In this document: one piece after another, positions 45,501-52,436 of the stretch | Layout: the number at the start of each line of letters is the position of its first letter | Position numbering within the stretch: position 1 is the stretch's first letter | Source of the DNA: G963667975 sp963677395 | Lineage (GTDB): Bacteria; Bacteroidota; Bacteroidia; Bacteroidales; G963667975 | Length of the DNA: 64,000 nt | Assembly (NCBI GenBank): GCA_963677395.2 | Contig: OY781965.2 | Location: 3,100,001 to 3,164,000, forward strand | Direction: 5' to 3' | Program-made: the position numbers and the translations under genes | The notes under the pieces: generated by a model | The model's database searches: none | What the model was told of the DNA's origin: nothing | The model's input: only the letters and a program-made list of their open reading frames with translations

Positions 45501-46554
45501 AGAAATGGAAGATTTTGAAACAAATGATTTTACAAAATTCGACTGGGTTTTGGGAGGTACTATTCCTTGGTACACTTCTGACAGCTTAAAGTATCAAGGC
45601 AATTATTCTGCTAAATCGGGACGAATAAATCATAGCCAGTCTTCCTATTTTTCGATCAATCAACTTATATTAGCCGATGGAAGCATTAAATTTCACCGAA
45701 AAGTATCTTGCGAAAAAGATAATACAAATCATAATTATGATTATCTGATATTTACTATTGACGGTATTGAACAAGCCCGCTGGGATGGAGAAACTGACTG
45801 GGAACAGGTAAGCTTCCCGGTAACAAAGGGCAATCACACTTTTAAATGGTCTTATATAAAAGACTATTCCGTAAACACAGGAGCTGATTGCGCCTGGGTT
45901 GACAATATCATCTTCCCTTTACACGGAGATTTAAATCCACAGTTAACATCAAATATCTCCAGCATCAGCAAAACAATTAATATAAACAGTATTGATTCTG
46001 CTACCGTTGTTTTGTCAAACAATGGGAATGATCTGATATTATGCACAAGCCAGCTTATTAACAATAATAATATGAATGTCCCTTGGGCAAACACATCTTC
46101 CTTAGCTTGTGGTATATATCCTGGAACTCAGCAACCACTAAAACTTTATTTCGATTCACATCAATTAAATCAGGGTGTTTATTTGTGTAATTTAAATCTG
46201 AATCAAAACCTAATCAATACAATCTCAATTCCGGTTACATTAACAGTCGTTGATTTTTCATCCGTAATGAATGAATCAGGGATAAAAACATCTTCATATC
46301 CAAATCCGTTTTCAGAATTTACGATCATCCGCTTTTTTCTGGAAGAAACAGAAAAAACAACGGTACAGATTTATGATTTGAGCGGGAGGTTGCTTACCGA
46401 TTTATCCGATAAGATAAAACGGGAAAACGACCAATGGACAGTTATCTGGAACGGATGTGATAATTTTGGAAACAAACTGTCAAATGGCGTTTATTTCTGT
46501 AAAATAAAATTTAAACAGAACCAGACTGTAGAAAAGTTATTGCTGAATTATTAA
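42586..46554 (+). CDS. Secreted papain-like cysteine protease homologue with type IX sorting domain
   Basis: A 1,322-residue extracellular protein with a signal peptide (about 8-28). Residues about 85-330 form a papain-like region: Gln90 and Cys95 in SQSGYECGQ, His257 in SHAWTIAGY and Asn304 in VNGYAGTGWG, matching the usual Gln-Cys-His-Asn order. An insert with two calcium-binding DxNGDGxxxxxD loops (about 271-295, dockerin-like) precedes the Asn. Beta-sandwich modules follow (about 500-1000), then a MAM/jelly-roll-like part near 1000-1110. The last 80 residues are a type A type IX sorting domain with SYPNPF and GVYFCKIKF. It is likely cell-surface bound or released. Substrate unknown. Confidence 0.8.
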   Translation: MKIKNISHLPILIGFLLFSYLINCNAWAQNIYTSFETDQYNPTPLSSLDSLKFSGVLPVEVPDCYKYQNITLPSSVDNSTLIYFRPVTSQSGYECGQTASQAFVFTYEVDRLRNLNASLPQNQYPTHFSWNFSNNAYNYGGASFFDSWEMTRMCGTPNVTEYGGALNTGGEKRWMTGYTNYYSGMKNRLSGVYAIRCNSPEDIYTLKAWLYDHLEGSSIGGIAAIYGQYCSPNTTLPSGTPMAGKVLISTWGTSPSHAWTIAGYNDSIRYDFNGDGQYTNNIDLNGDGKLDVRDWEIGGLKIVNGYAGTGWGNGGFSYMMYKAMADGINNGGIWNSTAYIIKAKTTQNPQYTYKVTLKHNVRNQIKVIAGVSQNTSSTAPEFRMEFPIFNFQGSTLGMQGDTTESAKTIEFGLDVTPLLSYLPSGISARFFFEVVEKDPGSSGEGQITSFSLMDYTSGVSETVYPNSNKILINNDTTRISVIKNIAFSKPIVTTDTLKAKIYSNFAQQLQAQNGQAPYKWRIRPDYQENISSATFPPTPTTVLPTGNDGYVMQNLNFDFPFLGKKYNQIYVYANGFIKFDNSLFSFPWQVDAELLFKSHALIAPFYVDLIYGSGQNVTFQQDVNSATIIWKGVVNGQSGSNVQVALKMFSSGMIEFYYGTISMSGNWKSAVSGGNVVNCIYTSLSNTFTTNTSSRKITLTPPDYPNEINLAENGIFTAKPVSKCSSNFKVIVTDNNNIESEKVLHFETVGIQSDFSINAGGDTSLNIGDTVNVSVKLSNIGTSYFSNGLMNVQIADTNVSLIDSVISISSIAPGDSLVIHNAFKFVVKLFATDGHMIHLDGIVTNPTDTFKHSISCRINSFLLQTGTTTITDGNNNQLEPGETAALMLEIKNIGGASARNLQLNLTTSDPYITLNPSSSIIDSIQPFSSKNAFFIITAAPNTPHQHLIVLNASITGNNNSQIKTFFYIQMGIEMEDFETNDFTKFDWVLGGTIPWYTSDSLKYQGNYSAKSGRINHSQSSYFSINQLILADGSIKFHRKVSCEKDNTNHNYDYLIFTIDGIEQARWDGETDWEQVSFPVTKGNHTFKWSYIKDYSVNTGADCAWVDNIIFPLHGDLNPQLTSNISSISKTININSIDSATVVLSNNGNDLILCTSQLINNNNMNVPWANTSSLACGIYPGTQQPLKLYFDSHQLNQGVYLCNLNLNQNLINTISIPVTLTVVDFSSVMNESGIKTSSYPNPFSEFTIIRFFLEETEKTTVQIYDLSGRLLTDLSDKIKRENDQWTVIWNGCDNFGNKLSNGVYFCKIKFKQNQTVEKLLLNY

Positions 46555-46710
46555 TTCCGTTCTGAAAAGAAAATACTGCGCAACTGAAATTGCCGATATC
46601 CTATTTCCCAATACCCTTTTTCTTCATTAAATAATTACAAATTCTATTTGCAGGCTTTGTAATTACTAGGTAAAAGCGTAACTTTACACCATGCAAAATT
46701 TACTTCATCT

Positions 46711-48117
46711 ATGAAACGTACAAAAATTGTAGCTACCATTTCCGACAAGCGTTGTGAACCTGATTTCCTGAAACAATTGATTGAAGCAGGAGTAAATGTG
46801 GTGAGACTTAACACGGCTCATCTGGATCATGAAAGTGCTTTAAAAGTAATCAATAATGTTCGTAGTGTAAATGACAAAATTGCAATACTTATTGATACAA
46901 AAGGCCCGGAAGTAAGAACTTCCAGATATGGTGAAGAAATATCTACGGAAGAGGGCGAGCTCATTACTGTGGTCGGAAATCAGGAAGGGATGTCAGAAAA
47001 TCATATTTTGTATGTAAGCTATCCTCATCTAACACGAGATGTTCCTGTAGGAACCTGCGTTTTAATTGATGATGGCGATATTTCGCTGAACGTGATTGAA
47101 GTATTGAAAGATTCGTTATTATGTAAAGTTGAAAATGGAGGAATCATCAAACTACGGAAAAGTGTAAACTTTCCCGGCATCAAACTTGAGCTTCCTTCTA
47201 TCACACAAAAAGATAAAGAGTTTATCGATTTTGCAGTTGAACATGAAATTGATTTTATTGCCCATAGTTTTGTGCAGTCAGCCAATGATATTTTCGAAAT
47301 CAGAACACAACTGGATGTCAAAAAGAGTCCGATCAAGATTATTGCCAAAATAGAAAACCAGATAGGAGTCGATAATATCGACGAGATTTTAAATGAAGCG
47401 GACGGAATCATGGTAGCCCGTGGCGATTTAGGGATAGAAATTGCCGCAGAAAAAATCCCCGGCATACAGCATCAACTGGTTCGAAAATGCATCCGGATGA
47501 AAAAACCGGTAATCATTGCAACCCAAATGTTGCATTCGATGATTCAAAATCCCCGTCCTACCCGTGCCGAAATCAGCGATATTGCTGCTGCAATTTATGA
47601 ACGTGCAGATGCCATAATGCTTAGCGGTGAAACAGCCTTTGGACCTTACCCGGTAGAAGCGGTTAATGTGATGACCCGCGTGGCAAATGAAGTGGAACAA
47701 CAATTAGACCATCTGCCATTCTCAAATGTCATGCCTGAGGAGGATTCTATCCTTGCAACGTTAGCCCACTCGGCTGTACTGGCTTGCCAATCTCACGACA
47801 TCAAGGCTATAATCACCGATACTTTAGGCGGGCGTACCGGGCGATATTTATCTGCCTATCGCGGAAATTCACCTGTATTTGCCATGTGCTTTTATCCGCA
47901 TATAATGCGACAACTAGCCCTCTCCTACGGCATTGAAGCTTATCTGATAAAACGTCAGAACTCGCGCGACGGCTTTATGGATGAAGCAATACAAATGATC
48001 GCAAAGAAAGGATATCTGAGTCCTGATGATTTGGTTGTGGTACTCGGAGGCTCATTCGGGCCGGCCAATGGTGCTTCTTTTATCGAAATAGCACAGGTTA
48101 AGAATCTGGTTGGTTAA
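46711..48117 (+). CDS. pyk: Pyruvate kinase
   Basis: It makes pyruvate and ATP from phosphoenolpyruvate in glycolysis. The 468-residue protein has the N-terminal TKIVATISDK, the KGPEVRT motif, the active-site helix with KIENQIGVDNIDEIL, and MVARGDLGIE with the catalytic region, followed by ATQMLHSMIQNPRPTRAEISD. The C-terminal allosteric domain is present. It is transcribed alone. The tandem repeat region begins just after its stop. Confidence 0.97.
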   Translation: MKRTKIVATISDKRCEPDFLKQLIEAGVNVVRLNTAHLDHESALKVINNVRSVNDKIAILIDTKGPEVRTSRYGEEISTEEGELITVVGNQEGMSENHILYVSYPHLTRDVPVGTCVLIDDGDISLNVIEVLKDSLLCKVENGGIIKLRKSVNFPGIKLELPSITQKDKEFIDFAVEHEIDFIAHSFVQSANDIFEIRTQLDVKKSPIKIIAKIENQIGVDNIDEILNEADGIMVARGDLGIEIAAEKIPGIQHQLVRKCIRMKKPVIIATQMLHSMIQNPRPTRAEISDIAAAIYERADAIMLSGETAFGPYPVEAVNVMTRVANEVEQQLDHLPFSNVMPEEDSILATLAHSAVLACQSHDIKAIITDTLGGRTGRYLSAYRGNSPVFAMCFYPHIMRQLALSYGIEAYLIKRQNSRDGFMDEAIQMIAKKGYLSPDDLVVVLGGSFGPANGASFIEIAQVKNLVG

Positions 48118-48199
48118 CACCGGACAACGTTATAAGATTCCTGCAACCACAGGAGTAAGAAGCGAACGGGAAAAGAGTTCCCGGTTGTTCGATAAAATA

Positions 48200-48990
48200 G
48201 CCGATCCTAAAACCCACAGACTTACGGATGGCACTTGTACTTTTAAATAGTTGATCCGTAGGCTTACGGATGGCACTTGTACTTTTAAATAGTTGATCCG
48301 CAGGCTTACGGATGCCATTCCTACTTTTAAATAGTTGATCCGCAGGCTTACGGATGCCATTCCTACTTTTAAATAGTTGATCCGCAAGCTTACGGATGAT
48401 ACTTGTACTTTCAAATAGTTGATCCGCAGGCTTACGGATGGCACTTGTACTTTTAAATAGTTGATCCGCAGACTTACGGATGGCACTTGTACTTTTAAAT
48501 AGTTGATCCGCAGGCTTACGGATGCCATTCCTACTTTTAAATAGTTGATCCGCAAGCTTACGGATGATACTTATACTTTCAAATAGTTGATCCGCAAACT
48601 TACGGATGGCATTCCTACTTTCAAATAGTTGATCCGCAAACTTATGGATGCCATTCCTACTTTTAAATAGTTGATCCGCAAGCTTATGGATGATACTTAT
48701 TCTTTCAAGGTGACTCTGCAAGTTCATGCAATAAGGCTCTGAAGCTTCAAAGTGCCTCTGCAAGTTTATGCAATAAGACTCTGAAGCTTCAAAGTGTCAT
48801 TGTAAGTTCATAGAGTAAGGCTCTGAAGCTTCAAAGTGTCATCGTAAGTTCATAGAGTAAGGCTCTGAAGCTTCAAAGTGTCATCGTAAGTTCATAGAGT
48901 AGTCCCGTACGTTTGGTTTATGGCACTGCAAGTTCATAGAGTAGTCCCGTACGTTTGTATTCGGGAGTATTCACGTGTGCCGGTGGTACT
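48200..48990. repeat. About 19 tandem 42-bp repeats in two related subfamilies
   Basis: From 48251 the word TTGATCCG recurs at exact 42-base steps for 11 copies up to 48671, with a degenerate copy before. From 48720 a diverged form (AAGTTCAT) recurs at 48762, 48804, 48846, 48888 and 48930, also every 42 bases. Each first-type unit can form a small hairpin (ATCCG with CGGAT). The variable part of the first type occurs as three alternatives (GCCATTCCTAC, GGCACTTGTAC, GATACTTGTAC) in mosaic order. Minus-strand ORFs through it exist only because the unit length is a multiple of three. Confidence 0.85.
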
Positions 48991-49000
48991 GTCCAAAAAA
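48975..49000. mobile_element. Possible insertion-sequence end remnant
   Basis: The short stretch TGTCCAAAAAAGTGTGTAAA resembles terminal sequences I recall from Bacteroidota insertion sequences. There is no transposase or opposite end nearby, so this is weak. Confidence 0.25.
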
Positions 49001-49049
49001 GTGTGTAAACTCTATTTTTTGGTTTTCAAAGAACCTGAAGATAAATATC

Positions 49050-49094
49050 CACCTCACCCCCGCCTCTCCTTTCCGAAGAGGCGGAGGTGAGGTG
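49050..49094. terminator. Strong GC-rich hairpin before the restriction-modification island
   Basis: An 18-bp stem (49050-49067 with 49077-49094, one mismatch) with a 9-base loop, in otherwise AT-rich DNA, followed after some bases by a T run. It could act as a terminator or be a palindromic repeat of the kind common in this phylum. Confidence 0.6.
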
Positions 49095-49255
49095 AAAGAG
49101 ATTTGTTATTTTTTTCATTAAGTTGCAGGTAGTTTAAAACTTTATTATTTTTACTGACTAAAAAATAGCAGATGCAAATGAATCAAGAGTGATTTGGTTA
49201 AATATACGAAAAATCATACAATTGTTGAGGAAGTTTGCATTTCGGGTAATGCTGA

Positions 49256-49279
49256 TATATCCACAACTTTGTGGATATA
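49256..49279. promoter_or_regulatory. 10-bp inverted repeat upstream of element A
   Basis: Arms TATATCCACA and TGTGGATATA with a four-base loop. It may be a protein-binding site or a recombination remnant; no function is shown by sequence. Confidence 0.35.
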
Positions 49280-49358
49280 CAGGTGTTAGCGACAAGTGTA
49301 AAAAGACAGACGACAGCGGACAATTTGCTACATAATGATAGAAAAGAAAAATGAAAAT

Positions 49359-49446
49359 GGCAACGCACAAAACAGCACATTTGCAAACCGCACAAGCCGA
49401 CACACGACCAAAGTTTGCGAAAGAGCTGTTTTTTTGCCGACGCACC
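49359..49446. repeat. Cassette-flanking palindrome A
   Basis: Outer arms AAAACAGC (49369-49376) and GCTGTTTT (49425-49432) pair, as do inner GCAAAC (49383-49388) and GTTTGC (49413-49418). Between them ACATTT faces GAAAGA with A.A, C-G and A.A in the first three places. Flanks are GGCAACGCAC on the left and GCCGACGCACC on the right. hsdR starts 58 bases after it. Confidence 0.75.
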
Positions 49447-49503
49447 GCATGATACAGAGACAAATGATGTATCTTGCAAACAATTTGATAATTAGATTAT
49501 TTG

Positions 49504-52041
49504 ATGATAAACAAGGAAGCACACGCAAGGATTAAAATAAACAAACTGCTTGAAGAAGCAGGCTGGCGTTTCTTTGACGATGAAAACGGCAGAGCAAATA
49601 TTGTTTTAGAAAATAAAGCCAAACTCACAAGAACTGAACTTGACGAATTTGGGGAGGATTTTGAAAAAACCACGAATGGTTTTATTGACTATCTCTTACT
49701 TGACAACAAGGGATTTCCTTTCATTGTTTTAGAGGCAAAAAAAGAAGAAATAAATCCGCTTTTCGCTAAGGAACAGGCACGTAAATATGCCCAATCGCAA
49801 AATTGCAGATTTATCATTTTATCCAATGGGAACTTGCATTATTTTTGGGATTTACAAAGAGGAAACCCAAATATTATTTCCAAATTTCCAAAACCTGAAA
49901 CAGTTATTGGATACACCGATTTCAAACCAAACGCTGAAACACTTTTAAACGAAAAGGTTAATGATGATTATATTGTAAAAACTCAAAAACCTGATTACGA
50001 AAGCGACCCAAGATATAAAAACGAAATGCAACGTACTGCATTTATTGAAGAAAACAAACTTCGTTTTTTAAGAAAATATCAAGTCCGTGCTGTTGAGAGA
50101 ATCCAAGAAGAAGTAAAGGAAGGGAAAGACCGTTTCTTGTTTGAAATGGCTACAGGAACTGGTAAGACTTTAACTGCTGCGGCAGTTATTAAACTATTTT
50201 TAAGAACTGGCAATGCAAGACGGATTTTGTTTTTAGTTGACAGATTGGAATTGGAAGACCAAGCTGACAAGGCATTTAAAGAATACTTGAAAACTGATTA
50301 CAAATGCAGTATTTATAAAGAAAATAGAGATGATTGGCGACAGGCGGAAATAGTTGTTTCGACAGTGCAATCATTCTTATTTAAAAATAAATACAAACGA
50401 ATTTTTCAGCCTACTGATTTTGACCTTGTAATTTCAGACGAAGCACACAGAAGTATTGGAGGTAACAGCCGAGCTGTTTTTGAATATTTTATAGGTTATA
50501 AATTGGGGCTTACTGCCACACCAAAAGACTATTTGAAAAAAATCGATACTGACATATTAAGTGAAAAAGACCCGAGAGAATTGGAAAGAAGAATGTTGCT
50601 TGATACATACACAACTTTTGGTTGTGAAGATGGTAAACCTACATTCCAATACAGTCTTTTGCATGGTGTTCGGGATGGGTTTTTGGTTAATCCTTGCATA
50701 GTTGATGCAAGAACAGAGATTACTACACAACTGCTGAATGACGAAGGTTACACGGTTCAAATGACAGATGAAGATGGAGAGGAAACTTCTACAACATTTT
50801 CACAGAGAGATTTTGAAAAGAAATTATTTTCTGAAAACACAAATCGTATTTTCTGTAAAACATTTTTGAAAAATGCTTTTGTTGATCCAATTTCGGGTGA
50901 AATTGGCAAAACAATTGCGTTTTGCGTAAGCCAAAATCATGCAGCAAAAATCACTCAAATTTTAAATGAATTTGCCGACATAATATTTCCAGGCAAATAT
51001 CAATCAGATTTTGCCACACAGGTAACTTCATGGATACCAGATGCACAACAATTCACGATTAATTTTACAAACAATCGGTTAGGTGGCAAAGGCAATTTTT
51101 TCGATTTATACCAAACAAGCAAAACAAGAGTTTGTGTTACTGTTGGGATGATGACAACAGGATACGATTGTCCTGATTTGTTGAATGTTTGTTTGATGCG
51201 TCCGATTTTTTCGCCCACTGATTTTATACAGATTAAAGGTAGAGGAACAAGAAAATGTAATTTTGCAAACAAAGAAGTTTTAAAGGATGAATCCTTAATT
51301 TCAACTATTGAGCCTTCAAGCCTTCAAAAATCAAAATTCAAACTCTTTGACTTTTTCGCTAACTGCGAATTCTTTGAAGAAAAATTCAATTATGATGAAG
51401 TGATAAAGTTACCTACCAAAGATTCAACCGGAGAAGGAACAGGCGGAGGTGGTTATTTTTCTTCTGATGATTACGATAGTATAAGTCCAGATCCATTGAA
51501 ATCAATTAGAGTTAATGATATTGGTGCAGAAGGAATGAAGATTGATCGAATGTATTTTGACAAATTTGAAGACAAGGTTAAAGAAGATACCCAAATTCAA
51601 GAAATGGTTTTGCAAAAAGATTTTGAAGCCATAGAACAGTACATTTTAGCCAATATTTTTGACAAACCTAATGAATATTACAACATAAACAAACTTAGAA
51701 ATGCTGTGAAAATTGACCGAAGATTACCGCTTCGTGAGATTATTGAAAAAATATTTGGTTTCATTCCTTATTTCAAAAGCAAAGACGAGTTATTGGAAGA
51801 GGAATTTGAAAAATTTGATAGTCGTTATTTACCAGCCGATGAATACTTTTCTTTTGCCAAGGATTATTTTAAGAGCTATATAACTGATACTGAATTTCGA
51901 GACATAATTGAAAACAAAAAGTATGCATTATTGAATACCAATCCAAACGGGGATGTATTCAGGAAATTACCGGCAGAACTTCGTTTTGCAATTCCTGAAT
52001 ACATAAAAGATAATGTTTCACTTAACAAATTTGTAGCATAG
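49504..52041 (+). CDS. hsdR: Type I restriction enzyme, HsdR subunit
   Basis: HsdR is the DNA-translocating and cleaving subunit. The protein starts at ATG 49504 (845 residues; a preceding TTG is less likely). It has a PD-(D/E)xK nuclease motif (Asp62, and Glu78-Ala-Lys80 in VLEAKK) and an SF2 helicase motor with Walker A FEMATGTGKT (about 213-222), DEAH (312-315), LTATP, and GRGTRK in the second RecA domain. This length is at the shorter end of the HsdR range, since E. coli HsdR is over 1,000. It is the first gene of an operon of four. Confidence 0.9.
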   Translation: MINKEAHARIKINKLLEEAGWRFFDDENGRANIVLENKAKLTRTELDEFGEDFEKTTNGFIDYLLLDNKGFPFIVLEAKKEEINPLFAKEQARKYAQSQNCRFIILSNGNLHYFWDLQRGNPNIISKFPKPETVIGYTDFKPNAETLLNEKVNDDYIVKTQKPDYESDPRYKNEMQRTAFIEENKLRFLRKYQVRAVERIQEEVKEGKDRFLFEMATGTGKTLTAAAVIKLFLRTGNARRILFLVDRLELEDQADKAFKEYLKTDYKCSIYKENRDDWRQAEIVVSTVQSFLFKNKYKRIFQPTDFDLVISDEAHRSIGGNSRAVFEYFIGYKLGLTATPKDYLKKIDTDILSEKDPRELERRMLLDTYTTFGCEDGKPTFQYSLLHGVRDGFLVNPCIVDARTEITTQLLNDEGYTVQMTDEDGEETSTTFSQRDFEKKLFSENTNRIFCKTFLKNAFVDPISGEIGKTIAFCVSQNHAAKITQILNEFADIIFPGKYQSDFATQVTSWIPDAQQFTINFTNNRLGGKGNFFDLYQTSKTRVCVTVGMMTTGYDCPDLLNVCLMRPIFSPTDFIQIKGRGTRKCNFANKEVLKDESLISTIEPSSLQKSKFKLFDFFANCEFFEEKFNYDEVIKLPTKDSTGEGTGGGGYFSSDDYDSISPDPLKSIRVNDIGAEGMKIDRMYFDKFEDKVKEDTQIQEMVLQKDFEAIEQYILANIFDKPNEYYNINKLRNAVKIDRRLPLREIIEKIFGFIPYFKSKDELLEEEFEKFDSRYLPADEYFSFAKDYFKSYITDTEFRDIIENKKYALLNTNPNGDVFRKLPAELRFAIPEYIKDNVSLNKFVA

Positions 52042-52434
52042 ATGCCAATTTTAAATTCACAAAACATTAATCACATTCCAGAAGAAATTGGCGTCTATAA
52101 AATATTTGCTTTTAACCATGCAAACTTGCCTATAAATGTCAATAGATTTTGTGGAACAGATACAACAGGTTTATTGTACATTGGGAAAACTGATAGACAA
52201 AATTTAAAAAAGCGACTTTATCAATTTTATGCTTCTGCTCATCCTGAAATGGTTACTCACAATCATTCAGGTGCTCAAAAATATTTCAGAAATCAAGCAA
52301 TCCGTAATCATTTAGGAACTAACCATGTTCTAGGCTTTGAATTTGAAATCCACGATTTTCCGAACATTAGAGAAAGTGAATTACTAAATGAATATTTTCT
52401 TCAATTCGGAGAATATCCACCATTAAACAAATAA
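52042..52434 (+). CDS. GIY-YIG-type endonuclease-like protein
   Basis: The 130-residue protein carries the GIY-YIG pattern: GVY at 17-19, LLYIGKT with YIG at 46-48, an arginine at 58, a glutamate near 111-113 and an asparagine near the end. The family cuts DNA with a tyrosine and metal. It sits exactly between hsdR and hsdMS, starting directly after the hsdR stop and ending 2 bases before hsdMS. I know of no standard type I system with such a gene in this place. It may cut DNA as an accessory to restriction or be a degenerate binding protein. Confidence 0.7.
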   Translation: MPILNSQNINHIPEEIGVYKIFAFNHANLPINVNRFCGTDTTGLLYIGKTDRQNLKKRLYQFYASAHPEMVTHNHSGAQKYFRNQAIRNHLGTNHVLGFEFEIHDFPNIRESELLNEYFLQFGEYPPLNK

Positions 52435-52436
52435 CG

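Noticed and set aside
48098..48763. Minus-strand ORFs of 221 and 141 codons through the tandem repeats
   Set aside because: The 42-base unit is a multiple of three and has no stop, so frames stay open by chance. Differences between units change amino acids freely, and the second repeat subfamily has stops in the same frame.
48200..48990. CRISPR array
   Set aside because: The units are directly adjacent and similar over their whole 42 bases. There are no unique spacers between them and no cas genes.
49158..49535. Several short ORFs on both strands before hsdR
   Set aside because: They lie in palindrome A and its flanks, have skewed composition and no family resemblance, and overlap one another.
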